Below, piece after piece: positions 1 to 9,153 of a stretch of 64,000 nt of DNA. This DNA is from Lichenibacterium ramalinae (GTDB lineage: Bacteria; Pseudomonadota; Alphaproteobacteria; Rhizobiales; Beijerinckiaceae): NCBI RefSeq assembly GCF_004137085.1, contig NZ_QYBC01000005.1, positions 172,196 to 236,195 on the forward strand, in the 5' to 3' direction. Position 1 is the first letter of the stretch, and the number at the start of each line of letters is the position of its first letter. A program made the position numbers and the translations under genes. Below the pieces are notes generated by a model. The model had not been told where the DNA came from and ran no database searches. It was given only the letters and a program-made list of their open reading frames with translations.

Positions 1-3
1 GGG

Positions 4-147
4 GGGAGAAGGTGGCGCGAAGCGCCGGATGAGGGATGACGACGGGCTGAAAGGCCACAAAGGGTCGATGCACCGACGACGCGCGGGGCTCCCACCCTCG
101 TCCGACGCCGCTGCGCGGCGCCACTTCCTCCCGCCAGCGGGAGAAGG
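4..147. repeat. Imperfect inverted repeat pair in intergenic DNA
   Basis: Two related GC-rich elements lie in opposite orientation. One at 4-35 reads GAGAAGGTGGCGC...GGATGAGGG. The other at 94-147 reads as its near reverse complement, with CCCTCGTCCG and CCACTTCCTCCCGC, followed by a GCGGGAGAAGGG tail. Such elements resemble the dispersed intergenic palindromic repeats common in Rhizobiales; that is a family-level recollection. No gene is supported in 1-194. Confidence 0.5.
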
Positions 148-194
148 GCGCTCCCGACGGTTCCACATCGACCCGAGTCCGGAGCCCTGCTGTG

Positions 195-1367
195 TCAGGC
201 GCGGGGCTTGAGGTCCCGCAGGACCGCGAAGGGGCTGCTGGAGGGGGCGGGCTCGGGCGGGTGGAGCACGGCCGAGACCTGGTCCACGGCATCCGCCAGG
301 CTGGTCGGGGCGTTGGCGACGAAGCGGCCGCCGGCGGCGTCGCGGTGGCCGCCGCCGCGGAAATTGCGGGCCGCATCCAGCGCCGAGCCGTCGGTGGAAC
401 GGAACGACATGGAGCCCGAGCGGCCGACGTTGATGACCAGCGCGGCGTCGCGGCTCGTCAGGATGGCGTCCGACACGCGCTGGAACACCCCCGAATCGAG
501 GCCGAAGGACAGCTTCGCGCCGCCCTTCAGCCGCCGGAACAGCTCCGGCGCGGCGGCCAGCAGGGGGGCGAGCCGCATGCGCGTCGTGGCCTCGGGGTCG
601 TCGCCCGGCCGGCCGGCCAGCATGGCGTCGACGATGGCGGCGCGCAGCGCGCCGGCATCCCGCTCGATGGCGGCCGGGGCGGCACCGCCGCCGAGGCGGG
701 CCGCCAGGCCGAGCAGCAGGTCGCCGATGAAGCGGTCGTGCCAGGGATGGCCGAGCGGGATGTAGCCCGACACGTTGTCCCAGAACACCTCGTCCAGCAC
801 CTGGGCCTGGCGGAAGATCGGCCGCTCCTTCTTCCACAGGTCGACGGCGTCGACCGCCTCGACCATGACGGCGAGGGCTTCGGCGACCGCCGGCTCGGCG
901 TCCCGCGCGCCGAAGAGGTCGCCGTGGTCGAAGGCGAGGCGCGTGGCGCAGCGCGTGTCGTCGATCAGCACCGTGACGGCCGGGTCGCCGGTGGCCACGC
1001 GCTTGGCATCGGGCCAGGCCGGAAGCCCCTCGCCGAGCCCGAAGCCGCCCGCCGCCAGCTGGTCGAGCGAGGAGGCATGGTGGTCGAGGACGACGAGGTC
1101 GTGCCGCCTTTCCGGCGGGCGGCGGGCGTTCAGCGCCACCATGTCCCGGATGAAGGCGACGGCCGGCGCCTCGAGGCCGAGGTCGGTCATCAGCAGCCGT
1201 TCGGGCTCTCCGGCCCGGCCGAGCCGCGCCAGTTCGGCCGACACCACGGGGCCGACGTCGGAATAGCGCGACACGTGGACGATGCGGTCCACGTCGGCGC
1301 GGGACCGCACCACCGTGGCGGCGCCGTATCCGTCGAGGTCGTGGTGGGTGATCTGGGTGAGCTTCAC
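195..1367 (-). CDS. DHH-family phosphoesterase-like protein
   Basis: This 390-residue protein starts at a GTG codon. It carries the hallmarks of DHH/DHHA1 phosphoesterases: an N-terminal HHDLDG motif (residues 8-13), the metal-binding DHH triad in LDHHAS (94-99), and a C-terminal GGGHRDAAGG signature of the DHHA1 domain near residue 340. Family members hydrolyse phosphodiester bonds in nanoRNA, cyclic dinucleotides, single-stranded DNA or pyrophosphate using Mn2+. The sequence does not tell which substrate applies. No signal peptide or membrane segment is visible, so it is probably cytoplasmic. It stands alone, and its nearest upstream neighbour is about 140 bases away on the same strand. Confidence 0.85.
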   Translation of the reverse strand: MKLTQITHHDLDGYGAATVVRSRADVDRIVHVSRYSDVGPVVSAELARLGRAGEPERLLMTDLGLEAPAVAFIRDMVALNARRPPERRHDLVVLDHHASSLDQLAAGGFGLGEGLPAWPDAKRVATGDPAVTVLIDDTRCATRLAFDHGDLFGARDAEPAVAEALAVMVEAVDAVDLWKKERPIFRQAQVLDEVFWDNVSGYIPLGHPWHDRFIGDLLLGLAARLGGGAAPAAIERDAGALRAAIVDAMLAGRPGDDPEATTRMRLAPLLAAAPELFRRLKGGAKLSFGLDSGVFQRVSDAILTSRDAALVINVGRSGSMSFRSTDGSALDAARNFRGGGHRDAAGGRFVANAPTSLADAVDQVSAVLHPPEPAPSSSPFAVLRDLKPRA

Positions 1368-1504
1368 GGGACGGGTGCCTCGAGGACCGGTGCGGGTGGA
1401 TGACGGGGGTGGGAACAGGGGAGGCGGGTCGTCACGGGCACGGCCGCGCCGGACGCCTCACCGGGCGAAGCCTCATCACATCGTAGCCTCACCACATCGA
1501 AGCC

Positions 1505-2116
1505 TCACCACATCGAAGCCTTGGCGCGCTCCGGCCAGGCGGCGTCGTAGACCGGGCCTCCGACGCGGTCGCCCGACAGGGCCGCCAGGATCTCGCCGGG
1601 CGTCGGCAGGGCGTCGGGGGCGACGTGGCGCTCCGGGTCCCACAGGGCCGCGCGCAGCACCGCGCGCGAACACTGGAAATAGGCGGCCTCGACGGTGAGG
1701 ACGATGGCGGTGCGGGGCCGGTGACCTTCCACCTCGAGGGATGCCAGCAGCTCCGGGTCGGCCGTCACGGTGGCGCGGCCGTTGACCCGGAAGGTGGTGC
1801 CGGAGCCGGGGATCAGGAACAGCAGCGCCACGCGCGGGTCGCGCAGGATGTTGCGCAGCGAGTCGATGCGGTTGTTGCCGCGCCGGTCCGGGATGACGAG
1901 CGTGCGGTCGTCGAGCACACGCACGAAGCCGGCCCCATCGCCGCGCGGGCTGCAGTCGAGCCCCTCGGGGCCCGTCGTGGCCAGGGCCAGGAACGGGGAC
2001 GCCTCGATCAGCCGCCGGTAGTGCGGCGTGATGCGGTCCACCTCCTTGACCAGGGCGGGCTGCGAGGGCGCCGGCGTGTAGAGGGCCTCGAGTTCGGCCA
2101 GACTGGTGATCGGCAT
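1505..2116 (-). CDS. Pyridoxamine 5'-phosphate oxidase-like FMN-binding protein
   Basis: A 203-residue protein with the split-barrel fold typical of the PPOX superfamily. The core runs from about residue 35 (SPFLALATTGPEGLDCSPRGD) through VRVLDDRTLVIPDRRGNNR and VALLFLIPGSGTTFRVNGRA. This resembles the MSMEG_1061-type subgroup of FMN-dependent oxidoreductases, which use F420 or flavin as cofactor; the exact substrate is unknown. The start is an ATG preceded by a strong GGAGGAG Shine-Dalgarno seven bases upstream. It is probably cytoplasmic and not obviously in an operon with its neighbours. Confidence 0.8.
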   Translation of the reverse strand: MPITSLAELEALYTPAPSQPALVKEVDRITPHYRRLIEASPFLALATTGPEGLDCSPRGDGAGFVRVLDDRTLVIPDRRGNNRIDSLRNILRDPRVALLFLIPGSGTTFRVNGRATVTADPELLASLEVEGHRPRTAIVLTVEAAYFQCSRAVLRAALWDPERHVAPDALPTPGEILAALSGDRVGGPVYDAAWPERAKASMW

Positions 2117-2221
2117 GGGATGCTCCTCCGCGCCCCGACACTGCCCCGGCCCGCCCGCCGCGGCAACCGCCGCCGTGCAGGGTGGCTCGGCTCGGGCGTC
2201 CTAGGCTCAGGCCTCTTCGGC

Positions 2222-3205
2222 TCAGGCCTCTTCGGCGAGGGGGCGCGGCGCCGCGTCCGCCGCGACGGGCAGGCGGTTGGCCCAATAGCCTGCCAGCATC
2301 GAGCCCGACAGGTTGTGCCACACGGAGAAGAGGGCGCCCGGCAGGGCGGCGAGGGGCGAGAAATACAGCTTGCCGAGCGCCGCCGCGAGGCCGGAGTTCT
2401 GCATGCCGACCTCGAAGGCCAGGGTGCGGCAGGTGCTCTCGTCGAAGCCGAGCGCCCGCCCGCCCCAATAGCCGCCGAGGAGGCCGACGCCGTTGTGCAG
2501 CACCACCGCCAGCATGACGAGCGGCCCCACGGCGGCGATGCTGGCCTGGCTGCCCGCCACCACGGCCGCGATGATGAGCAGGATGGCCGCCATGGACACG
2601 AGGGGCAGGGCGGGCTCGAACCGGCGCACGAGGCGGGGCGCGACCTGGTTCAGCAGCAGGCCCAACCCCACCGGCACCGCCACGATCTGCACGATGCCGA
2701 GCAGCAGCGCCCAGACGTCGACCGGCACGGAAGCATCCACGTAGAAGCGCACCAGCAGCGGCGTCGCCACGATGCCGACGAGGGTCGACATGGCGGCGAT
2801 GGTGACGGAGAGGGCGACGTCGCCGCCGGCGAGGAACACCATCAGCGTCGAACTCGTGCCGCTCGCCACGCTGCCGACGAGGATCATGCCGGTGGTGGGC
2901 TCGGGCGGCAGGCCGAGCGCGCGGGCGATGAGCCAGGCGGCGAGCGGCATCACGAGGTAATGCACCACCACCCCGGCGACGACGGGGGCCGGCCGCAGGA
3001 GGACGCGGCGGAAATCCGCGAAGGTCAGCGTGACGCCGAGCGCGAACATCACCAGCGTCAGGAGGTCCGTGACCCAGGGCAGCAGCGGCCGGAAGGTGGC
3101 GGGCGCCAGATAGGCGGCGACCGCCACGATGGCGGCCCAGAGGGGGAAGAGGCGGCTGAGGGACACGGGGGCGGGTCTGGCTTTCGCGAGGGAAGCGGGT
3201 GGCAC
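2222..3205 (-). CDS. Bile acid:sodium symporter (BASS) family transporter
   Basis: A 327-residue, highly hydrophobic protein with about nine or ten transmembrane helices. Recognisable BASS features are the early [16 protein letters not shown] segment, the helix-break region with [26 protein letters not shown] split over two helices, and [14 protein letters not shown] near the C terminus. Both discontinuous helices form the Na+ and substrate site in structurally known members. Bacterial relatives transport pantoate, pyruvate or other organic acids rather than bile acids, and the cargo cannot be read here. It starts at GTG. The downstream 3.2-4.8 kb patch is compositionally different, so the transporter marks the edge of the native backbone. 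Confidence 0.87.
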   Translation of the reverse strand: MPPASLAKARPAPVSLSRLFPLWAAIVAVAAYLAPATFRPLLPWVTDLLTLVMFALGVTLTFADFRRVLLRPAPVVAGVVVHYLVMPLAAWLIARALGLPPEPTTGMILVGSVASGTSSTLMVFLAGGDVALSVTIAAMSTLVGIVATPLLVRFYVDASVPVDVWALLLGIVQIVAVPVGLGLLLNQVAPRLVRRFEPALPLVSMAAILLIIAAVVAGSQASIAAVGPLVMLAVVLHNGVGLLGGYWGGRALGFDESTCRTLAFEVGMQNSGLAAALGKLYFSPLAALPGALFSVWHNLSGSMLAGYWANRLPVAADAAPRPLAEEA

Positions 3206-3329
3206 CGTGTCTCAGGTTCGGGGGCGGGCGTAAAGCGCCGGGGCCGGAAGGGCGGCGCGCCTCCGCATTCGCGGCTGGTCCGGAGGGTCGCCTGCGCCAT
3301 CGACGAGGCCAATGCAGAGCGTCGGGAAC

Positions 3330-3689
3330 TCACGCGTTTCGAGTGGCTTCGACCTGCATGCCGGCGGGCGGATGCCGAGCGCCGAGCAGCATCTTCACGC
3401 CGAGGTAGTGTAGGTACGCTGCGCCACCCAGACGAACGGCTTCGTGAAGCCAAGCGATTTTCGTGAGCAGGAGGCCGAGACCGAACATCGCCAGCGTAGC
3501 CCAAATCGTACAGGCGACGGCGACGCCGACGGCAACGCCCAACCCCCGCAGTCGATCGGCGAGCGCATTCGACGTGACGGCGGTGAAGTCAGGTCCTGGG
3601 CTGATACATGCAAGAAGGAAGACAGCTGACAAAGTCAGAAGCTGGGGTGCTAACGTCAAGGTGACCTTCTCGTGAGAGGTTGCCGCCAT
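3330..3689 (-). pseudogene. Truncated LysE/RhtB-family exporter fragment
   Basis: From the ATG at 3689, a 119-residue product begins like an amino-acid exporter of the LysE/RhtB family: a short N terminus, then a first helix ending LLACISPGPDF, the conserved SPGPD motif. GVAVGVAVACTIWATLAMFGLG follows in two helices, then AYLHYLGVKMLLGAR. Intact members are about 200-215 residues with five or six helices. Here the similarity stops after the third helix and a stop codon follows an unrelated tail (HPPAGMQVEATRNA). The second half is not seen downstream. It is most likely a remnant left by a deletion or insertion. Confidence 0.7.
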
Positions 3690-4116
3690 AGCACTCGTGA
3701 ATAGTGGCGCGACAAGCGCCTTTCGGTCCAGTCGAGACCCCAACAGATGGACAGTGACCCAGCACATGAGATCACGCTTCGTAATTCGGCAGCGTTTGGT
3801 CAGCCGAGAGCGCAAATCCAAGCCTGCGCTTCGCTTTCACCTTCCACGGTCTCCCGTGGGACCCCGACGACCGCGAAGCTTTTGACCGTGAGCCAAGCCT
3901 TCATATTCGTCTTCAAACCGCTCGCGGATCGACGGATCGCCGCGCGCTGGGGCGCACGACACCTGTCCGCTGCCGGCGCCGAGTTCTACGCGGTCATCCG
4001 GACCGCATCTTCTCTGATCGACTGTGGCACGAGCTGTTCGGATCAGAATGAAGAGGGGTGGAAATGGACCACGATCGGTACCATAAGGGAGATGTTGCAG
4101 GAAGGGACATCGTGAC
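3690..4116. other. Intergenic gap, lower GC, no gene seen
   Basis: This 427-base stretch separates the lysE remnant from vapB. It is visibly less GC-rich than the flanks. One open frame crosses it, but its translation shows no recognisable domain and no Shine-Dalgarno sequence. It probably holds the vapBC promoter and degraded DNA from the event that truncated lysE. Confidence 0.5.
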
Positions 4117-4365
4117 ATGACCTCTCGCGCGGTCAAGATCGTGGATGGCGGGACGTTGGTGATACCGGCTATCCTCCGTCGTGAACTCGGGATCACGGTC
4201 GGCGACACTGTCCTCGTCGAGATCGTCGATGGCGAGCTGCGCGTCCGTCCCCGCAAGATGGATCTCAAGAATGCACGACGGATTTTGCGTCAACTTGTTC
4301 CGCAAGACGTGAGCCTTGTCGATGAGCTGATCGCCGACCGGCGCGCCGAATCGGCCCGGGACTAG
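4117..4365 (+). CDS. vapB: AbrB/VapB-type antitoxin
   Basis: An 82-residue protein with a swapped-hairpin AbrB DNA-binding domain over the first 45 residues (GTLVIPAILRRELGITVGDT, then VLVEIVDGELRVRPR) and a C-terminal tail that would wrap the toxin. Antitoxins of this kind bind their PIN toxin and repress their own promoter. It lies four bases upstream of a PIN-domain gene, the classical VapBC layout. A GGAAGGGA ribosome-binding region precedes the ATG. The module sits in the lower-GC patch and looks intact. Confidence 0.88.
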   Translation: MTSRAVKIVDGGTLVIPAILRRELGITVGDTVLVEIVDGELRVRPRKMDLKNARRILRQLVPQDVSLVDELIADRRAESARD

Positions 4366-4369
4366 GATT

Positions 4370-4756
4370 TTGCCCAAACGCTACGTGCTCGACGCCTCTG
4401 CTCTTCTGTGCTTGCTCAACGACGAGGCCGGAGCCGAAAAGGTCGAAGCCGCTTTTGACGATGCCGTGATCTCCGCTGTGAACTTATCGGAGGTTGTCGC
4501 GAAGATCGTGGAGCGGGGTGGTACCGCTGAAATCGTAACGGCCATGCTGGACCCGCTCCGTTTCGACGTCGTCGCTTTCGACCGCGCTCAAGCCATCAGG
4601 GCTGGCGAGTTGCGTGCCGCCACTCGTGGCGCCGGATTGTCGTTCGGCGATCGCGCTTGCTTGGCTCTGGCCGATATCTGTCAGTGGATTGCGCTCACGG
4701 CAGACCGAGCCTGGGGACAGCTCGATCTCTCCGTCCGGATCGAACTCATCCGCTGA
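4370..4756 (+). CDS. vapC: PIN-domain ribonuclease toxin VapC
   Basis: A 128-residue PIN-domain protein with the four acidic residues expected for an Mg2+-dependent ribonuclease: D8 in YVLDASALL, E41 in NLSEVVAK, D94 in LSFGDRACLAL, and D112 in TADRAW. VapC toxins cut specific RNAs, often initiator tRNA or the sarcin-ricin loop; the target here is unknown. The start is TTG, four bases after the vapB stop. The rare start codon, together with the tight spacing, would keep toxin output low relative to antitoxin. All catalytic residues are present, so this is one of two apparently functional modules in the window. Confidence 0.9.
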   Translation: MPKRYVLDASALLCLLNDEAGAEKVEAAFDDAVISAVNLSEVVAKIVERGGTAEIVTAMLDPLRFDVVAFDRAQAIRAGELRAATRGAGLSFGDRACLALADICQWIALTADRAWGQLDLSVRIELIR

Positions 4757-4840
4757 GGGCCCCACGCAGATATCGCGTGACCCGTTTCTTTGGCGTGCCC
4801 TATACGGCTCGCCCCTGAGCCCCCAGATGCGCCTATCCCC

Positions 4841-5302
4841 TCACCCGCCCCGCACCGGCAACGGCCCGTCGCGCTTCACCTCCTCCATCACGGCATAGGT
4901 GCGGGTCTCCTTCACGCCCGGCAGCGCCACCAGGACGTCGCCGAGGAAGCCGCGGTAGGCCGCCATGTCGGCGACCCGGGCCTTGACGAGATAGTCGAAG
5001 CCGCCCGCCACCATGTGGCATTCCAGGATCTCGGGCGTCAGCCGCACCGCCCGGGCGAACTGGGCGAAGACGTCCGAGGTCGTCTTGTCGAGCGACACCT
5101 CGACGAAGACCAGCAGCCCCAGCCCGAGCCGGGCGGGGTCGAGCCGCGCGCCATAGCCCGTGATCACGCCGTCCCGCGTCAGGCGGCGCAACCGCTCGCC
5201 CGTGGCGGTGGGCGACAGGCGCAGGCGCTCGGCGAGGTCGCTCGTCGTGATGCGGCCGTCGGCCTGCAGGATGTCGAGGATCTTGAGGTCGCTGGAGTCC
5301 AT
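4841..5302 (-). CDS. putR: Lrp/AsnC-family regulator, probable PutR
   Basis: A 153-residue Lrp/AsnC protein: an N-terminal winged helix (DLKILDILQADGRITTSDLAERLRLS, split over helices 1-3, then RRLTRDGVITGYGARL) followed by the RAM effector domain (LVFVEVSLDKTT, ECHMVAGGFDYLVKARV, LPGVKETRTYAVMEEVK). It diverges from putA, 168 bases away. In Agrobacterium and relatives the divergent Lrp-type PutR activates putA in response to proline, and the same role is inferred here. The pairing also explains why PutA lacks a DNA-binding domain of its own. The start is the ATG at 5302. Confidence 0.9.
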   Translation of the reverse strand: MDSSDLKILDILQADGRITTSDLAERLRLSPTATGERLRRLTRDGVITGYGARLDPARLGLGLLVFVEVSLDKTTSDVFAQFARAVRLTPEILECHMVAGGFDYLVKARVADMAAYRGFLGDVLVALPGVKETRTYAVMEEVKRDGPLPVRGG

Positions 5303-5322
5303 GACGGTTCCCCGGTCGAACG

Positions 5323-5356
5323 CGCATTTTACCGCTGATGCGGCGGCGAAATGGCG
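5323..5356. promoter_or_regulatory. Dyad in the putR-putA intergenic region, candidate PutR operator
   Basis: CGCATTTT at 5323-5330 faces AAATGGCG at 5349-5356, with an inner ACCGC-TGAT-GCGG dyad, all centred near 5339. It is AT-containing within a very GC-rich spacer and lies 21 bases upstream of the putR start. Lrp-family dimers bind such imperfect dyads. Function is inferred from position and symmetry. Confidence 0.4.
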
Positions 5357-5470
5357 AGATCGGCCGCTGGAAGCGCGGCACGACGGGTGATACAACGCGG
5401 CATCGACGGTGGGAAGCCGGTCCCGCCGATCCCTCGGTCCCCTTGGCCGGCCTGCCGCACGAGCGCCCCC

Positions 5471-8400
5471 ATGACGATCCCTGTTCCGGCCGGCCGGCCC
5501 GAGGCCTCGACCTTCGCGGCCTTCGCCCCCTCGGTGAAGCGGCAGGACCCGCTGCGCGCCGCCATCACGGCCGCCTATCGGCGGCCCGAGGCCGACTGCG
5601 TGGCGGCGCTGCTCGAGAGCGCGAGCTTGCCGGCCGAGGCCGGCGCGAAGGCCGCCGCCACGGCGCGCAGCCTCGTCGAGCGGCTGCGGGCCAAGCCGCG
5701 CGGCGGCGGCGTCGAGGGGTTGATCCACGAATATGCCCTGTCGAGCCAGGAGGGCGTCGCCCTCATGTGCCTCGCCGAAGCGCTGCTGCGCATCCCGGAC
5801 GGCGCCACGCGCGACGCCCTGATCCGCGACAAGATCTCCACCGGCGATTGGCGCGCCCATGTCGGCCAGAGCCCGTCGCTGTTCGTCAACGCCGCCACCT
5901 GGGGGCTCGTCGTCACCGGGCGCCTCACCACCACGACGAGCGAATCCTCGCTCGGCAGCGCGCTGACGCGCCTCATCGGCCGCGGCGGCGAGCCGCTGAT
6001 CCGCCGGGGCACCGACCTCGCCATGCGCATGATGGGCGAGCAGTTCGTCACCGGCCAGACCATCGCCGAGGCGCTGGCGAACAGCCGCAGGCTGGAAGCG
6101 CGCGGCTTCCGCTATTCCTACGACATGCTGGGCGAGGCCGCGACGACTGCCGAGGACGCGACCCGCTACCTCGCCGACTACGAGACCGCCATCCACGCCA
6201 TCGGCAGGGCTTCGGCGGGGCGCGGCATCTACGAGGGGCCGGGCATCTCCATCAAGCTGTCGGCCCTGCACCCGCGCTACAGCCGGGCCAAGCAGGCGCG
6301 CGTGACGGGTGAGCTGCTGCCGCGCGTCAAAGGGCTGGCGGCGCTGGCGAAATCCTACGACATCGGCCTCAACATCGATGCCGAGGAAGCCGACCGGCTC
6401 GAGATCTCGCTCGACCTGCTCGAAGCCCTGGCCTTCGACCCGGACCTCGCGGGCTGGAACGGCATCGGCTTCGTCATCCAGGCCTACGGCAAGCGCTGCC
6501 CCTTCGCCATCGACTGGATCGTCGACCTCGCCCGCCGCTCGAACCGCCGCATCATGGTGCGGCTGGTGAAGGGCGCCTATTGGGATTCCGAGATCAAGCG
6601 CGCCCAGGCGGACGGGCAGGGCGGCTTCCCGGTCTTCACCCGCAAGGTCCACACGGACGTGAGCTACCTCGCCTGCGCGCGACGGCTGCTCGCCGCGCCC
6701 GACGCCGTCTTCCCGCAGTTCGCCACCCACAACGCCCAGACGGTGGGGGCCATCATGGCCATGGCGGGGCCGAACTTCTACCGCGGCCAATATGAGTTCC
6801 AGTGCCTGCACGGCATGGGCGAGCCGCTCTACGACGAGGTGGTGGGGCCGCAGAAGCTCGACCGGCCTTGCCGCATCTACGCGCCCGTCGGCACCCACGA
6901 GACGCTGCTGGCCTATCTGGTGCGGCGCCTGCTCGAGAACGGCGCCAACTCGTCCTTCGTCAACCGCATCGCCGACGACAGGGTCGCGGTCGACGACCTC
7001 GTCGTCGACCCCGTCGCGGCGGTGCGGGCCATGAGCCCGGTCGGCGCCCCGCACGAGCGGATCGCGGCGCCGCGCGACCTGTTCCCGGACCGGGCCAACT
7101 CCCGCGGGCTCGACCTGTCGGACGAGGACGCGCTGGCGGCGCTCGGCGCCGCGCTCGAGAAGAGCGCGGCGACGCGTTGGACGGCGCTGCCGCCCGGCGT
7201 CACGGACGAGGAGGGCGCCGCGCCGGTGCTGAACCCGGCCGACCGGCGCGACGTCGTGGGGGTCGCCCGCCACGCGACCGAGCCCGAGGTCGCCGAAGCC
7301 CTGGCACGGGCCGCCGCCGCCGCGCCAGCCTGGGCCGCCACGCCCGCCGACGCGCGCGCCGCCTGCCTGGCCGGCGCCGCCGACGCCCTCGAAGCCCGCA
7401 TGCCGGTGCTGATCGGCCTCATCGTGCGCGAGGCCGGCAAATCCTACGCCAATGCCGTCGCCGAGGTGCGCGAGGCGGTGGACTTCCTGCGCTATTACGG
7501 CGCCGAGCTCACCCGCACCTTCGGGTCGGAGCGCCACGCCGCGCTGGGCCCGGTGGTGTGCATCAGCCCCTGGAACTTCCCGCTGGCGATCTTCACCGGC
7601 CAGGTGGCGGCGGCGCTGGCGGCCGGCAACCCGGTGCTGGCCAAGCCCGCCGAGGAGACGCCGCTCGTCGCCGCCGAGGCCGTGCGCCTGCTCCACGCCG
7701 CCGGCGTGCCGGCCGACGCGCTCCAGCTCGTGCCCGGGGCCGGCGAGGTCGGGGCGGCGCTCGTCGCCGACGCCCGTGTCATGGGCGTGATGTTCACCGG
7801 TTCCACCGCGGTGGCGCGGCTGATCCAGCGCCAGCTCGCCGGCCGCCTGACGCCGGACGGCAAGCCCGTGCCGCTCATCGCCGAGACCGGCGGGCAGAAC
7901 GCGCTGGTGGTGGATTCCTCGGCCCTCGCCGAACAGGTGGTGGCGGACGTCATCGCCTCGGCCTTCGATTCCGCCGGCCAGCGCTGCTCGGCCCTGCGCA
8001 TCCTGTGCCTGCAGGAGGACGTGGCGGAGCGCACGCTCGCCATGCTGAAGGGGGCGCTGCGCGAACTCGAGATCGGCGATCCCCGCGCCCTGTCGGTCGA
8101 CGTCGGCCCCGTCATCACGGCGGAGGCGCGCGACGGCATCCTGGCCCACGTCGAGGCCATGCGGGCCCGCGGCCACGCCGTCGAGAGCCTGCCGCTGCCC
8201 GAGGCGGCCCGCCACGGCACCTTCGTGGCCCCCACCATCGTGGAGATCGGCCGCATCGCCGACGTGGAGCGCGAAGTCTTCGGCCCCGTGCTGCACGTGC
8301 TGCGCTTCCGCCGCCAGGACCTCGACGCGCTGGTCGGCGCCATCAACGCCACCGGCTACGGCCTCACCTTCGGCCTCCACACCCGCATCGACGAGACGAT

Positions 8401-9148
8401 CGCGCGCGTCGTCGGGGCGGTCGAGGCCGGCAACGTCTACGTCAACCGCAACGTCATCGGCGCCGTGGTGGGGGTGCAGCCCTTCGGCGGCTCGGGCCTG
8501 TCGGGCACGGGGCCCAAGGCCGGCGGCCCGCTCTACCTCGGGCGCCTGCTCGACATCCCGCCCGCCACCGCCCTGCGCGGCCTCGAAGCCGCCGCGCCCG
8601 CGCTCGCGACCGCCCGCGCCTACGCGGACTGGCTGCGGGCGAGCGGCCACGAGGCGGAGGCGGAGCGCTGCATCGCCGACCTGTCGCGCTCGGCGCTCGG
8701 CGCCAAGGTGGAACTGCCCGGCCCCGTCGGCGAGCGCAACGTCTACGCGCTGCGCCCGCGCGGCCGAATCGCCGCCCTGGCGCTCGGCGAAGCGGGCCTG
8801 CGCGTCCAGGTCGGCGCCATCCTGGCGACCGGCAACGTCGCCGTGGTGGAGCGGCCCGCGGCCGCGACCCTCGCCGGCCTGCCGGCCGACGTCGCCGCGC
8901 AGGTGCTCGTCGTCGACGACTGGTACGCCGTCGCGGGGCTGCGCGGCGTGCTGTTCGAGGGGGAGGCGGATGCGCTGCTCGCCCTGTCGCGCCGCATCGC
9001 CGAGCGCGACGGCCCCATCCTGTCGCTGCAGGCCCTGCGCTCGGCCGAGCGGGAAGACTACGACCTCGTGCGCCTGCTGGAAGAATGCTCGATCTCCACC
9101 AACACGGCGGCGGCGGGCGGCAATGCCAGCCTGATGTCGATCGGCTGA
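5471..9148 (+). CDS. putA: Bifunctional proline dehydrogenase / P5C dehydrogenase PutA
   Basis: A 1225-residue enzyme oxidising proline to glutamate in two steps. The FAD-dependent proline dehydrogenase barrel occupies roughly residues 100-450, with GPGISIKLSALHPRYS, VRLVKGAYWD and FQCLHGMGEPLYDEV. The NAD+-dependent aldehyde dehydrogenase covers roughly 500-980, with SPWNFPLAIFTGQVAAALAA, GVMFTGSTAVA, the general-base Glu in LIAETGGQNA, and the catalytic Cys in SAGQRCSALRI near residue 838. A C-terminal domain of about 230 residues follows. No ribbon-helix-helix DNA-binding domain is present at the N terminus, so this is the non-autoregulating form, consistent with the divergent putR. The ATG at 5471 gives the expected start; an earlier in-frame ATG at 5351 would add 40 non-conserved residues. 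Confidence 0.95.
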   Translation: MTIPVPAGRPEASTFAAFAPSVKRQDPLRAAITAAYRRPEADCVAALLESASLPAEAGAKAAATARSLVERLRAKPRGGGVEGLIHEYALSSQEGVALMCLAEALLRIPDGATRDALIRDKISTGDWRAHVGQSPSLFVNAATWGLVVTGRLTTTTSESSLGSALTRLIGRGGEPLIRRGTDLAMRMMGEQFVTGQTIAEALANSRRLEARGFRYSYDMLGEAATTAEDATRYLADYETAIHAIGRASAGRGIYEGPGISIKLSALHPRYSRAKQARVTGELLPRVKGLAALAKSYDIGLNIDAEEADRLEISLDLLEALAFDPDLAGWNGIGFVIQAYGKRCPFAIDWIVDLARRSNRRIMVRLVKGAYWDSEIKRAQADGQGGFPVFTRKVHTDVSYLACARRLLAAPDAVFPQFATHNAQTVGAIMAMAGPNFYRGQYEFQCLHGMGEPLYDEVVGPQKLDRPCRIYAPVGTHETLLAYLVRRLLENGANSSFVNRIADDRVAVDDLVVDPVAAVRAMSPVGAPHERIAAPRDLFPDRANSRGLDLSDEDALAALGAALEKSAATRWTALPPGVTDEEGAAPVLNPADRRDVVGVARHATEPEVAEALARAAAAAPAWAATPADARAACLAGAADALEARMPVLIGLIVREAGKSYANAVAEVREAVDFLRYYGAELTRTFGSERHAALGPVVCISPWNFPLAIFTGQVAAALAAGNPVLAKPAEETPLVAAEAVRLLHAAGVPADALQLVPGAGEVGAALVADARVMGVMFTGSTAVARLIQRQLAGRLTPDGKPVPLIAETGGQNALVVDSSALAEQVVADVIASAFDSAGQRCSALRILCLQEDVAERTLAMLKGALRELEIGDPRALSVDVGPVITAEARDGILAHVEAMRARGHAVESLPLPEAARHGTFVAPTIVEIGRIADVEREVFGPVLHVLRFRRQDLDALVGAINATGYGLTFGLHTRIDETIARVVGAVEAGNVYVNRNVIGAVVGVQPFGGSGLSGTGPKAGGPLYLGRLLDIPPATALRGLEAAAPALATARAYADWLRASGHEAEAERCIADLSRSALGAKVELPGPVGERNVYALRPRGRIAALALGEAGLRVQVGAILATGNVAVVERPAAATLAGLPADVAAQVLVVDDWYAVAGLRGVLFEGEADALLALSRRIAERDGPILSLQALRSAEREDYDLVRLLEECSISTNTAAAGGNASLMSIG

Positions 9149-9153
9149 GCTTG

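Noticed and set aside
3747-4115. Possible 122-residue protein before vapB
   Set aside because: No ribosome-binding site, no recognisable domain, and it ends just where the vapB start and its Shine-Dalgarno lie.
5303-8650. Very long reverse-strand open frame opposite putA, in frame with putR
   Set aside because: It encodes low-complexity Arg/Gly/Val-rich sequence typical of GC-rich antisense frames; putA on the other strand has conserved domains over the same span, and putR starts at 5302.
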